This document shows positions 45,049-54,106 of a stretch of 64,000 nt of DNA, piece by piece. The position numbers were made by a program, and so were the translations under genes. The stretch covers positions 62,001 through 126,000 of the forward strand of contig JBMNCQ010000055.1 of assembly GCA_049366715.1 (NCBI GenBank). The letters run 5' to 3'. The notes beneath the pieces were generated by a model that was given only the letters and a program-made list of their open reading frames with translations, did not search any database and was not told where the DNA came from. Every line of letters starts with the position of its first letter. Positions within the stretch are counted from its first letter, which is position 1. The DNA is from JBMNCQ01 sp049366715. GTDB lineage: Bacteria; Bacillota; Peptococcia; Peptococcales; BICA1-8.

Positions 45049-45111
45049 CAAATGCTTTTGCAGCCAAAAACGATATCCGGGCCGGATATCGCTGAATATC
45101 GTAAGCATTTG
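45049..45111. repeat. Nested palindrome downstream of the metal ATPase gene
   Basis: Inner arms CGATATCCGG / CCGGATATCG (45071-45091) lie inside outer arms CAAATGCTT / AAGCATTTG (45049-45111). Next to it CGGCAAG / CTTGCCG (45123-45149) forms a further hairpin beside the ATPase stop. No strong T-run on the minus strand; may be a terminator or an element end. Confidence 0.5.
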
Positions 45112-45154
45112 AAAATCTCCCGCCGGCAAGAAAAATAAGATGCTTGCCGTTATT

Positions 45155-47008
45155 TTATTTTTTCCAGTGCAATAATGACGAAGAATTGATGATCACGGCC
45201 ACTGAACCAAAATTGTGGACCAGAGCACCTACAACAGGATTTAAAATGCCTGTAACGGCCAGTCCGATTGCAGCAAAGTTGAGAGCCATGGAAGCCGCAA
45301 GATTCATATTGATCGTGTGCAGCGTCTTTTGAGCCAGCTGAAAAAGATGGGGTATTTCTTTAATGTCATCACCTACAAGGACAATATCGGCTGCAGCGAT
45401 GGCAATATCGCTGCCGATACCGCCCATCGCGATACCTACATGGGCGGTTTTTAGCGCCGGGGCGTCATTGATGCCGTCACCCACCATGCAGACAAGCTCG
45501 CCGCGCTGCTGATATTCCCTGATTGTTTCCAGCTTATTTTCCGGCAGGCAATTGGCCCGGACTTCTTTGATTCCGGCAATCTGTGCAATATGCGCCGCCG
45601 CTTGGGGAGCATCCCCCGTAAGTAAAACCGTGCGGATACCGGTTTGATGAATGGCCGCCACCGTTTCCGCCCCGTCGGGACGCAGGGTGTCGGCTAAAAC
45701 GAGCAAACCGGCTCCCTGTCCGTTCACGGCCAGATAGATGACGGTACTTCCGTCTGATTTCGCCTTTTCGGCAGCCTGCAGAAGCGTTTCCGGAGGGGTG
45801 ATGTTCTGCTGGGCCAGAAGGGCTTCATTACCGGCAAAAATATCTTTCCCGGCGGAGACAGCATACACCCCGCGCCCTGCAAGCAGCCTGAAATCCTCCG
45901 GCTGTTTCGGCAGCCCCCCGTTTTGCTGCTTATAGTAAGCCACGATTGCTTTACCTAGCGGATGTTCGGAACGGAGTTCCGAGCTTGCCGCCAATTCCAG
46001 CAGCACTGTTTCATCCAGAGCCGGGTCATGGCTTTGCACCTCAGCTACAGAAGGCCGCCCGTAAGTGAGGGTGCCGGTCTTATCAAATGCGATGCGCTTG
46101 ACCTTAGCCAGCCTCTCCAGAGCATCCCCCTCCCGGACGAGAATACCATATTTGGCCGCATTTCCGATTCCCGCCATTATCGCCGTGGGTGTGGCCAGCA
46201 CCAAAGCACAGGGGCAGAATACCACCAGAATGGTAACGGAACGGATGATTTCACCGGTCATATACCATGTAACAACTGCGGAAAGTAAGGCGATGGCCAC
46301 AATCCAGGTTGCCCAGCGGTCGGCTATGCCCACAATCTTAGCTTTTCCCGCATCCGCAGATTCCACGAGGCGGATCATCCTCTGCAGGGAACTGTCTTCA
46401 CCTACTTTCTCCGCAACCATAGCAAAGCTGCCGAACTGATTAACGGTTCCGCTGTATACCTCATCCCCTGCTCTTTTATCTATCGGAAGTGATTCTCCTG
46501 TCATAACGGATTGATCAATAGAAGTCTGCCCTGTGAGAATCGTCCCGTCCACAGCAATGGTCTCTCCGGCCAGTACCCGCAGAATGTCACCAGGTTTCAC
46601 TTTTGCCGCCGGGATTATTGTTTCCTCTCCGTTATGGACAACTCTGGCGCTAGTCGGCGTCAAGTGAACCAGCTTCTCAATGCCGGCCCGGGCTTTTGCT
46701 ACCGTCCGTTCTTCTAAATAAGCCCCTATTGTCATAATGAAGGCTATTTCGCCGGCTGCGAAAATTTCTCCTGTCAGGACAGAGGCAATCAGCGCAATGG
46801 ATACCAAAACATCCGCTTTGATATCGAATTCTGTGAACAACCCCGTAACAGCCTCTTTCACAATGGGAATCCCGCACAGGATAATGGCTAACCACGCCCC
46901 GTCAGCAGGAAGATTCCCAATATTAAAAAAGCTGATAATTAGAGCCGGCAGAGAAAGGCCAAGGAATAAAAGCGTTCTTTTTTCTCCATCTTTAAAAAAC
47001 TGCAGCAA
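45155..47008 (-). CDS. P1B-type heavy-metal-translocating ATPase
   Basis: 617 residues, without the usual N-terminal metal-binding domain. TGES (actuator), CPCALVLATPTA (about 262-273; metal site in the membrane), DKTGTLTYG (phosphorylated Asp, about 307-315), SEHPLGKA and GDGINDAPAL are all present. The CPC motif and the two CsoR-type operators at its promoter favour Cu(I) export, but the C-terminal HNFGSVAVIINSS also occurs in other P1B groups. TTG start at 47008 with AAAGGAG upstream. Confidence 0.92.
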   Translation of the reverse strand: MLQFFKDGEKRTLLFLGLSLPALIISFFNIGNLPADGAWLAIILCGIPIVKEAVTGLFTEFDIKADVLVSIALIASVLTGEIFAAGEIAFIMTIGAYLEERTVAKARAGIEKLVHLTPTSARVVHNGEETIIPAAKVKPGDILRVLAGETIAVDGTILTGQTSIDQSVMTGESLPIDKRAGDEVYSGTVNQFGSFAMVAEKVGEDSSLQRMIRLVESADAGKAKIVGIADRWATWIVAIALLSAVVTWYMTGEIIRSVTILVVFCPCALVLATPTAIMAGIGNAAKYGILVREGDALERLAKVKRIAFDKTGTLTYGRPSVAEVQSHDPALDETVLLELAASSELRSEHPLGKAIVAYYKQQNGGLPKQPEDFRLLAGRGVYAVSAGKDIFAGNEALLAQQNITPPETLLQAAEKAKSDGSTVIYLAVNGQGAGLLVLADTLRPDGAETVAAIHQTGIRTVLLTGDAPQAAAHIAQIAGIKEVRANCLPENKLETIREYQQRGELVCMVGDGINDAPALKTAHVGIAMGGIGSDIAIAAADIVLVGDDIKEIPHLFQLAQKTLHTINMNLAASMALNFAAIGLAVTGILNPVVGALVHNFGSVAVIINSSSLLHWKK

Positions 47009-47026
47009 TAGGACAACTCCTTTCCT

Positions 47027-47078
47027 TATACCTATAGGGGTATATGTATATTGTACCCCTAGGGGTATGCTCTGTCAA
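47027..47078 (-). promoter_or_regulatory. Metal-ATPase promoter with two CsoR-type operators
   Basis: On the minus strand TTGACA (47073-47078) and TACAAT (47050-47055) are 17 bases apart. The perfect palindrome TACCCCTAGGGGTA (47054-47067) occupies the spacer and touches the -10. A second, looser copy TATACCTATAGGGGTATA lies at 47027-47044, just after the transcription start. Both match the operator upstream of csoR at 51823. Confidence 0.85.
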
Positions 47079-47080
47079 TA

Positions 47081-47293
47081 AAAAAGCCGGTTGCTTAAAT
47101 AAATGAACATCCTCCTGTCAAGTAGACAGAAAAAATTAAAGGCGATATTTACGGAGTCCGGTTCCTTAGGCAGCCTTTCGCGTAATTGCCGATATGTCAC
47201 CGGTGCCAAACGGCCCAGCTTTTTCTGTCGTCGTTCATAGCTGTAGAAGTGTCTGTCCTTTTCCAATACCCCCAAAGCCCTCTCTGAGATCAC
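47081..47293 (-). mobile_element. IS3-family right-end remnant with transposase C-terminus
   Basis: The minus strand reads DRHFYSYERRQKKLGRLAPV then TYRQL, the closing part of an IS3-family OrfB integrase domain (F-x-x-Y-E-R-x-Q-K-x-L...P-x-x-Y). It continues LPKEPDSVN and ends near an IS tip CTGTCTACTTGACAGGAGGA. The rest of the element is missing. A sister remnant with the same LPKEPDSVN segment lies at 51161-51461. Confidence 0.75.
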
Positions 47294-47385
47294 CCCCTAA
47301 GATAATGGCACAACCGTCGGCGGCCGACTCTTTGCGTCCCGCTCCAGAATATTTTCCGAGATAAACGAACCATGCCAATTTTGAC

Positions 47386-47438
47386 AAAAAACGGTCCAGT
47401 TATGACATCCCGGTGGGATTTCGCCGTTTTTTTTATTA
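47386..47438 (+). terminator. Terminator-like hairpin
   Basis: AAAAACGG pairs with CCGTTTTT, with an inner ATCCC/GGGAT stem, and is followed by TTTTATT. It lies upstream of the large secreted-protein gene; no gene ends here, so it may belong to lost DNA. Confidence 0.45.
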
Positions 47439-47511
47439 TGATGTACTAAAGCTTGGTGACAAAATTGTGCTGCATAATAATGGTTCATTTTATAATTTGG
47501 GAGGTTAAATC

Positions 47512-50500
47512 ATGAGAAAAAAACGGATGCAAAGCCGGTCCAAACGGACGATATTCTTACTGCTTGTGGTCGTCATGCTCTGGGGTTTCCAGGGGCCGCC
47601 CGCCGCCGCAACGGCGGGGAATCCGGCGGAGATAAACGGGCTGAACATAACCTGGTACACTGCCCATCGGAATACCACCTCCGGTAATATGTCTAAGCTT
47701 TTTGATTTTACCGACATGTTTGAAGGTCACGAGGGCATGACGGATCATGACCGTGATGAGGCGGCGTCGCGTCATGCCCTTGCAACCTTTGACAAATCGG
47801 TTATATTCCGGGAGCCCGGTGTTTTTCAAGGGGTTGACGGAAAATTTAGAATGAACGACCCGGTCTGGGACGATATTTGGTACGAAGAATGGGTTTGGGC
47901 TGAACTAACCGGATATATAAAATTTCCGCTGGGATGGACTGACTTTCTCTATAAAATGGATGCAGAGAACCGGATGATTTTGGAACTTAACGGGCACACC
48001 ATGATCGATCAATGGGACAACGATACTTTAAGAAATCGTCTGACAAATACGCCTGAGGATATCAATTTTAGAATGAAGCCAGGGATGGATCAGTATAAGA
48101 AAATCCGTATTGTATTAGGCAGGAATAAAACGGAACCGGACGAAGAAGAACCGTTCGGTTTATATCGTTATGCTAATACTATTAGTGACTATATTCCTTT
48201 TGAAATGTCTTCCTTCTTTACCGAATTGCCTGCGGCAGAATTAAAACCCTATCTGACACTGGACGACGAGAACAATACCATTCGGCTGGACGGCAAAATA
48301 GACTATTCCGACTACCAGTACGGATTGGCCGAATTAGTGGAAATCCAGGATATATTAACAGGGGAAGTACGTTCCACCGAATATCAGATGGTCCGGGGAT
48401 TCCGTGATTTTACGGGGCCTGCTCAGCAGGTGGGCGATGTGGCGGGTATCCTGATCATCAAGAATAAACGCTTCGACGTGGACATAACCCAGGGTCACGG
48501 TCCCGAGACGCTGTTGGCCGGTGAATTCACCGCCGTCCCCGCCGTTCCTCCCTCCGGCCTGCAGATAACCGGACGTACCTTCAGCCAAAACACTCTGGAA
48601 TGGCAGCCCGCCTCTGACCCCCGGGGTATTAATGAATACGAAATATACCGGCGCACGATTGCGCAAAAAAAAGACGGCATAATGATTACCCTGCCGGTCG
48701 GACAGGAGCAGCCGCCGGAACTGGTCGGGAGAACCAAAACAACCGCCTATACGGACTATCCCGATAAGGACGCGGAAATCAATTACTTTAATTGGGCTGT
48801 CTACGAATATTCCGTGCGGGCGGTAGACAAAAACGGCAATCCCTCGGAGGAAAGCAACCGTGTCCGCACCGATGCGGTCCCGCTCACAAGCCCGCCGGCG
48901 GCGCCGCAGGGCTTATACCTGGTCACCCCGGCGCCGTATGAGAATCATTTGCGGTGGACAGCCTCCGCCGATGATACCGGGATCAGCAAATACCTGATCT
49001 TGCGGCGAACGCTTTCCCCAGCCCCGCAAAATACGGACGGCGGCCTCATCATCAACCTGTCCGGAAATGACCCGCAAATCATCGGAACTTCATTTAAAAC
49101 GGAATACAAAGACACGCACGTGGAAATGGGCGCAGAATACCAATATACCGTCATGGCCATAGACACGGAGCAAAATCCCTCGGAGCAAAGCGCGCCGCTG
49201 GCCGTGCTGGTCCCGACGGCCCTGACGCTGCCCCGGGAGAGTACCGTCCTCAACGAAGGCGAAACCTACCGGGCAACGGGAACGTTTGATCCGCCGGAAG
49301 GTGCCTGGAGGGGGACCGCGGACTACGGCGACGGGTCCGGACTCCAAAAACTGACCCTGGATGCCGGCAATACCTTTGCCCTGGCGCATACCTATTGGGA
49401 CGACGGCGGTTACAACGTCAAGGTGCGTTTTGTGCGCCGGGGTGTGGGCGAGATCAGCGGCACGATCCCGGTTAAAGTAAATAATGTGGCGCCTGTGCTG
49501 ACTCAGCTGGGCACTAATGACCGGCTCAGCGTCGGGGAAGGGGAAACACTTCGCCTGGCAGGGGCCTTCAGCGACCCCGGAACCGACCGCTGGACCCTCA
49601 GCGCGGATTACGGCGACTCCCCGCTGGGACCGCTGACGGTCCCTGTGAACTCCGACAAAACCTTTACGCTGGAACATCAATATTATCAACGAATTCTTTC
49701 TCCCGCCGATTCCGCGGCGGAAGACGCCGGGGCTGTCGGCAAAGGGACCGGTCCGGCCACAGAACTCAGCCCGCAAAAAAATTCATACCTGCTGCGCGTG
49801 CAGATAACGGACGATGACGGCCCAGCCGCTACAAAGGACATCACCGTTGGCGTGACGAATGTGCCGCCTGTGGTGGCGGCCGGTCCGGACGAGAACATCC
49901 TGCGGGGTATCCCTTTCACCCGTGAGGGCAGTTTCAGCGACCCCGGACAAGACAGCTGGCAGGCCTTTGTAGATTACGGCGACGGGTCCGGGGAAGAGCC
50001 GCTTTTGGTGAACGAGGATAAAACCTTTCGCTTAGCGCATATCTACCTCACCGGCGGCACCTACACCGTCGCCGTCAGGGTGAAAGATCAAGACGGCGGG
50101 CAAGGCACAGCCTCTTTCATGGTCAAAGTTAAAGACTACCTGCTTACGCCGAATGCCGGTGAAGATATGACCCTGCTCGAAGGGGAGAATTTAGACAGGA
50201 AAGTTTCCATCGGCGGGCCGCCGGATAAAATACGAAAAATCACCGTTGACTACGGCGACGGTTCGGAGGAACAGACGCTGTACCTCAATTCACAGCGCGG
50301 AGGCGGCGGGATTCTGCGCGGCGGGGCAAGCACCGCGCAGGATGCGGTGGCCCAGAGCTATGCCCTTACCCACTCCTATGCCGACGACGGCGTATACGCC
50401 GTGACCTTGCAGGTGACGGATGTGGACGGCGACGTTTACGAAGATACTTTCCGGGCGGAGGTTCAAAACGCAGCCCCGGTGGTGAGCCTGGACAAGGTTG

Positions 50501-51087
50501 GCAGGATTAAAAGAAGAGAAAGCTTCACCTTGACCGGTTCCTTCCGTGATCCGGGTGCCGACCAATGGACAGTTACCGTTGATTTCGACGACGGCGGCGG
50601 GGAGGAGCCCCTTGCATTAAACGCCGGCAAAACCTTCAGCATCGAACACAGCTATACCTCGGCGGGTCATTATACCGTCACGGTAACAGTAAAAGACGAT
50701 GAGGGCGGAGAAGGGCAGGAAAGTCTGGGCATAGCAGTCGTCATGCCTAAAAAGAAATCCGGATCCGCGGCGGCGCCCAGCACCAAATTAAGCTCGCTGC
50801 TGATCAGCGACGATAGTCTGAGCCCGGCCTTTGACCCCAATGAATACGATTATATGGTTTGGAATGTCGTCACTCCGACGTTCACCATCACACCCACTGC
50901 CGCATACGCCGGCGCAACGATCACGATCGCTTGGAACGCCGCAGAAGACGGTTCCCAGGTACTGGGCAGCGGCGGAGAGTCCCAGCCCATACCGCTGGAT
51001 TACGGGGACGGCAATAGGATTCTTATCGATATTACGGCGGATGGGGTCGCCCCCAGCCAGTACACAGTTTATCCGGTTTACCGGTAG
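47512..51087 (+). CDS. Large secreted PKD/fibronectin-repeat protein
   Basis: 1191 residues. Signal peptide with basic start (MRKKRMQSRSKR) and hydrophobic core ending PPAAATAG. A unique N-terminal domain (about 37-330). Two fibronectin-III-like repeats (about 345-455 and 460-570; both with EYSVRAVDKNGNPSEES-type ends). Five PKD repeats (about 575-1080; DYGDGSG-type motif and HTY/HSY turns). A C-terminal cadherin-like sandwich (LSSLLISDDSLSPAFDPNEY). No LPxTG, SLH or membrane anchor is visible. GC-rich compared with the neighbours, and flanked by IS remnants. Probably surface or matrix adhesion. Confidence 0.88.
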   Translation: MRKKRMQSRSKRTIFLLLVVVMLWGFQGPPAAATAGNPAEINGLNITWYTAHRNTTSGNMSKLFDFTDMFEGHEGMTDHDRDEAASRHALATFDKSVIFREPGVFQGVDGKFRMNDPVWDDIWYEEWVWAELTGYIKFPLGWTDFLYKMDAENRMILELNGHTMIDQWDNDTLRNRLTNTPEDINFRMKPGMDQYKKIRIVLGRNKTEPDEEEPFGLYRYANTISDYIPFEMSSFFTELPAAELKPYLTLDDENNTIRLDGKIDYSDYQYGLAELVEIQDILTGEVRSTEYQMVRGFRDFTGPAQQVGDVAGILIIKNKRFDVDITQGHGPETLLAGEFTAVPAVPPSGLQITGRTFSQNTLEWQPASDPRGINEYEIYRRTIAQKKDGIMITLPVGQEQPPELVGRTKTTAYTDYPDKDAEINYFNWAVYEYSVRAVDKNGNPSEESNRVRTDAVPLTSPPAAPQGLYLVTPAPYENHLRWTASADDTGISKYLILRRTLSPAPQNTDGGLIINLSGNDPQIIGTSFKTEYKDTHVEMGAEYQYTVMAIDTEQNPSEQSAPLAVLVPTALTLPRESTVLNEGETYRATGTFDPPEGAWRGTADYGDGSGLQKLTLDAGNTFALAHTYWDDGGYNVKVRFVRRGVGEISGTIPVKVNNVAPVLTQLGTNDRLSVGEGETLRLAGAFSDPGTDRWTLSADYGDSPLGPLTVPVNSDKTFTLEHQYYQRILSPADSAAEDAGAVGKGTGPATELSPQKNSYLLRVQITDDDGPAATKDITVGVTNVPPVVAAGPDENILRGIPFTREGSFSDPGQDSWQAFVDYGDGSGEEPLLVNEDKTFRLAHIYLTGGTYTVAVRVKDQDGGQGTASFMVKVKDYLLTPNAGEDMTLLEGENLDRKVSIGGPPDKIRKITVDYGDGSEEQTLYLNSQRGGGGILRGGASTAQDAVAQSYALTHSYADDGVYAVTLQVTDVDGDVYEDTFRAEVQNAAPVVSLDKVGRIKRRESFTLTGSFRDPGADQWTVTVDFDDGGGEEPLALNAGKTFSIEHSYTSAGHYTVTVTVKDDEGGEGQESLGIAVVMPKKKSGSAAAPSTKLSSLLISDDSLSPAFDPNEYDYMVWNVVTPTFTITPTAAYAGATITIAWNAAEDGSQVLGSGGESQPIPLDYGDGNRILIDITADGVAPSQYTVYPVYR

Positions 51088-51160
51088 ACTTGCCGGCGGC
51101 GCCCGGTCTGCAAAGGATTGACGCGATACCGCTTAATTAAGAAAAAGGTAGATGACATTT

Positions 51161-51461
51161 TGCACATCCCCCTGTCAGGTAGACAGACAAAAAATAAAAG
51201 CTCTATCCCGGACTCCGTTATTTACGGAGTCCGGTTCTTTAGGCAGCGCTTCCGAGTAATTGGACGGTAGATCCGCTTGTAGCTGTACTGTGTGTCCTAC
51301 CCGGCTGTTCAGCCCATCCGTCAGCCTGCGGCGCCGCACGCCCTTTGCTCACATAGATTTCACTCCCACTGTCTGGTTTGCTGTTTTGGCCTCGCAAATA
51401 CTCCTGATGGAATTTTCGGCTTATGAGACATAATAAATAATACTCCCTCTTAAGTAGACAG
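51161..51461 (-). mobile_element. Internally deleted IS3-family element
   Basis: The minus strand begins with the tip CTGTCTACTTAAGAGGGAGT and an OrfA-like start (MSHKPKIPSG). It jumps to the transposase end (EALPKEPDSVNN) and closes with CTGTCTACCTGACAGGGGGA. About 300 bp, so non-autonomous. Same orientation as the remnant at 47081-47293. Confidence 0.7.
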
Positions 51462-51495
51462 TTTTGTTATTTTCACTGTCTACTTAAGGGGGAGT
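51442..51495. repeat. 21-bp inverted repeat of two IS tips
   Basis: ACTCCCTCTTAAGTAGACAG (51442 on) and CTGTCTACTTAAGGGGGAGT (to 51495) face each other across 12 bases with one mismatch. This looks like two insertion-sequence ends joined head to head. Confidence 0.75.
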
Positions 51496-51531
51496 ATATC
51501 AAAATGCAACTGCCTTTTCCCCTTTTAATTA

Positions 51532-51807
51532 TCAGGTCATTCTGGAAAAATGCTCCACTGCTTTTGCAAAATCCGCAATGGTTTTGTCGGCATCACCATG
51601 CTCAATGCCCTCCCGGACACAATGATGCAAATGCCCCTCCAACACAACCTGTCCCACTTTTTGCAAAGCACTTTTCGCCGCATTGATTTGTATCAGAACA
51701 TCTTCACAGGGAATATCCTCATCGATCATTTTATCAATGGCCTTGACCTGTCCCATAATCTTATTCAGACGCCGGTGCAGGTTATCGGAATCCATGCATT
51801 GCCGCAT
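51532..51807 (-). CDS. csoR: CsoR-family copper-sensing repressor
   Basis: 91 residues, DUF156 four-helix type. LHRRLNKIMGQVKAIDKMID (about 10-29), Cys in IPCEDVLIQINAAK (about 32-45), and His/Cys in EGHLHHCVREGI (about 57-68). The Cys-(x)n-His-x3-Cys set is the Cu(I) triad of CsoR. AGGAGG lies 7 bases before ATG 51807. Likely represses itself and the P1B ATPase at 45155, both preceded by TACCC-type palindromes. Confidence 0.93.
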   Translation of the reverse strand: MRQCMDSDNLHRRLNKIMGQVKAIDKMIDEDIPCEDVLIQINAAKSALQKVGQVVLEGHLHHCVREGIEHGDADKTIADFAKAVEHFSRMT

Positions 51808-51822
51808 GACAACACCTCCTAG

Positions 51823-51873
51823 ATACCCTCAGGGGTATAAAACAAATATAGCATTTTACTACTATTTCGTCAA
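51823..51873 (-). promoter_or_regulatory. csoR promoter and autoregulatory operator
   Basis: On the minus strand TTGACG (51868-51873) and TATATT (51845-51850) are 17 bases apart. ATACCCTCAGGGGTAT (51823-51838), a near-perfect palindrome, follows the -10 and would cover the transcription start. Confidence 0.8.
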
Positions 51874-52035
51874 TAAAGCAGTCTGTTCAAATAACTACGG
51901 GACAGCCCTCCGGCTCTTTTATCCTTTTGACTGCCGGCTCCTACCGCAAATGCCCGGCAAAAAATTATCCGGTATCATTGACACTGAAATGTATCCATGT
52001 TAAAATTAACCAAATTATTTATAATTGCATCACAT

Positions 52036-52222
52036 TTCAAGTGTTCCCACAGGCGTATGGTCTGGGGGAAATGATAGGGAATCGGGTGTGAACCCCGAGC
52101 GGAACCGCCGCTGTATGCGCCGAGGCCGCGCTCGTCGGCGAAAGCCGGTCACTGGGAAACTGGGAAGGCAGAGCGCAGGCTGCTGGAGAAATCTCCGCAA
52201 GCGTAAGCCAGAAAACCTGCTT
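52036..52222 (+). promoter_or_regulatory. Cobalamin riboswitch
   Basis: Conserved blocks in order: AGGGAATCGGGTGTGAACCC (from about 52076), GAGCGGAACCGCCGCTGTAT, CCGGTCACTGGGAAACTGGG with AAGGC, and the B12 box AAGCCAGAAAACCTGC (52205-52220). This is the adenosylcobalamin-type aptamer architecture. A terminator follows at 52277, so ligand binding should stop transcription of the ABC importer genes. 52315-52519 shows no other feature. Confidence 0.93.
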
Positions 52223-52276
52223 TGAAATTACTATCTGCCTGCCGGCGATAGGATATCCTATAATTGTGCAAGAATA

Positions 52277-52314
52277 CGGTTGCGACAATCAAAGTTGTCG
52301 CAGCCGTTTTTTTT
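52277..52314 (+). terminator. Riboswitch expression-platform terminator
   Basis: CGGTTGCGACAA and TTGTCGCAGCCG form a 12-bp stem with one mismatch and a 6-base loop, followed by eight T residues, about 55 bases after the B12 box. Confidence 0.88.
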
Positions 52315-52519
52315 AGCTTTTTATTTCCGCAGTGGTGAGCCTGCTGCCGGACGTGAGGCCTTTTCGCTAAAAAACCTTGTTCCAACAGCAAAGCCCCATC
52401 ACTGATCTGAATTTTCTGAATTTAATATTTGGACGTACAGGGAGGTGGATTATTTCATAAAATGTCTTTTTTCACCAGGGTTCACACGGGAAAATTAATG
52501 AATAGAGAGGAAGAAAAAA

Positions 52520-54052
52520 ATGGGGAAAAAACCACAAACAATTATTGCTTTTTTGCTCATCCTACTCCTTGTTATTTCCGCAGCAGGATGCGGCACTGCG
52601 GGTACAGATAATACGGAAACTAAAGCAGGAAGCTACACCGGCAAAGCAGCAGGCTATCACGGCGACCTTACCGTAGCAACGGAAATTGATACCGAAGGTA
52701 ACATCAGCAATATTACCGTGAGCCAACATTCGGAAACAGAAAATATCGGGACCGCTGCCATCGAGAAAATTCCCGAGCGTATTATCGCGGCACAGTCCCT
52801 GGAGGTGGATTCCATTGCAGGGGCTACCCGGACAAGCAAGGGAATCATCAACGCAGTGGCAAATTCTCTGGAAGCTGCCGGGAAAGATCTTGCCCGCTAC
52901 GGCTACACCCCGCCTTCTCAAGAAACGGAACAGGAATCCGTAGCCATAAACAAAGCCGCCCTCCCGGTCAAGCAGGAAACCACCGGTTCCATAACGGTAA
53001 CGGATGTTAAAGGCCGGGAAGTCACCATTGATGTGCCCGTCTCTTCATATGCCGTCAGTACCATGGATGTTATTGACTATATTATCCCCCTTAAAGGGCG
53101 AGAAGCTTTTGAGATGCTGGTGGGTTCGGGACAGGACGGCGGCGGCGGTATTCAAAAATATGGGAAACTTTACACCCCCCTTGCCGGCAACTACCGGGAA
53201 CATGCCGGTCAAATATCAGATCACAATGCGCCTTTTGACCTGGAGATGCTGCTGGCTATGGCCCCCGACGTCCTTATCGTCAACTCGGCCATGGCCGCCC
53301 ATAAATATGCCCTCGAAGTCGAACCGCAGCTGACAGAGGCCGGGATAACCATAGTCCTGATCGATGTCCCCGGTAAAAACCTGGCTGCCTCGGTTCAGAA
53401 AACCATGCAGCTTTTAGGCCGGATATTTCAGGAGGAAGAAAACGCCGCCGCAGTTTCCGCTTTCATTGATAAACAGTACGGGCTGATCGCTGCCCAAAAC
53501 CTGGCCCGGCGGGAGGATAAACCTACCGTCTACTATGAAAAATCAGGATACTCGGAAGTCTATGGCAGTACGGCAACCAGTGCTTCCGGCTGGGGGCTTC
53601 CCATTGCCATCGCCGGGGGAAACAATATTGCCGACCCGCTTCTGCTGGAAAGTTCGGCTGCCCGGGGAAGCGGCAATACCCTTGATCCGGAATACGTTCT
53701 GAAATCCGACCCGGATTACATAATCCTCAGCGGGATTAACGACGGCTGGCTGGATTCCATTCAAGAAGGGCCAACCGGCCAATATCAATTCGATATCATC
53801 AACAGAACGGGCTGGAGCAGTTTGCGCGCCGTGAAAAACGGAGATCTGTACGAATTTGCCCATGCCACCGGCAGGTCTATCTATGCTTTCTATCCTTGCC
53901 TGAAACTTGCAAAAATATTTTATCCGGCGGAGTTTGCAGATGTTGACCCGGAAGCAGCTCTTAATGAATTTTTTGAGAGATTCATGCTTTTAGACAGCGA
54001 TATCACAACCTGGTTTATCAGTCTTGAAGATTGTGCTGCTGCAAGCCGCTAA
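52520..54052 (+). CDS. FMN-binding domain fused to corrinoid ABC substrate-binding lipoprotein
   Basis: 510 residues. Lipobox ISAAGCGT (Cys at about 24). An FMN_bind domain (about 36-115) ends in SIAGATRTSKGI, where the (S/A)GAT threonine is the covalent flavin site in the RnfG/NqrC family. A TroA/BtuF-like binding domain (about 155-500) has VKGREVTIDVPV, MAPDVLIVNS and a C-terminal helix. Expected to bind corrinoid outside the membrane and deliver it to the permease encoded next. Position directly below a cobalamin riboswitch supports this. The flavin domain is unexpected. Confidence 0.88.
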   Translation: MGKKPQTIIAFLLILLLVISAAGCGTAGTDNTETKAGSYTGKAAGYHGDLTVATEIDTEGNISNITVSQHSETENIGTAAIEKIPERIIAAQSLEVDSIAGATRTSKGIINAVANSLEAAGKDLARYGYTPPSQETEQESVAINKAALPVKQETTGSITVTDVKGREVTIDVPVSSYAVSTMDVIDYIIPLKGREAFEMLVGSGQDGGGGIQKYGKLYTPLAGNYREHAGQISDHNAPFDLEMLLAMAPDVLIVNSAMAAHKYALEVEPQLTEAGITIVLIDVPGKNLAASVQKTMQLLGRIFQEEENAAAVSAFIDKQYGLIAAQNLARREDKPTVYYEKSGYSEVYGSTATSASGWGLPIAIAGGNNIADPLLLESSAARGSGNTLDPEYVLKSDPDYIILSGINDGWLDSIQEGPTGQYQFDIINRTGWSSLRAVKNGDLYEFAHATGRSIYAFYPCLKLAKIFYPAEFADVDPEAALNEFFERFMLLDSDITTWFISLEDCAAASR

Positions 54053-54106
54053 GCCCTTTCCCGCTCCCTTGATTTTACAAAACATGGTCCGGAGTGATAA
54101 AAAGAA

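Noticed and set aside
47297..47488. 63-codon minus-strand frame between the IS remnant and the PKD gene
   Set aside because: It runs through the hairpin and the upstream region of the PKD gene, with no ribosome site or similarity.
49090..49776. 228-codon minus-strand frame inside the PKD-protein gene
   Set aside because: Shadow frame that is long only because of high GC and few stops; Arg/Gly/Val-rich text without motifs.
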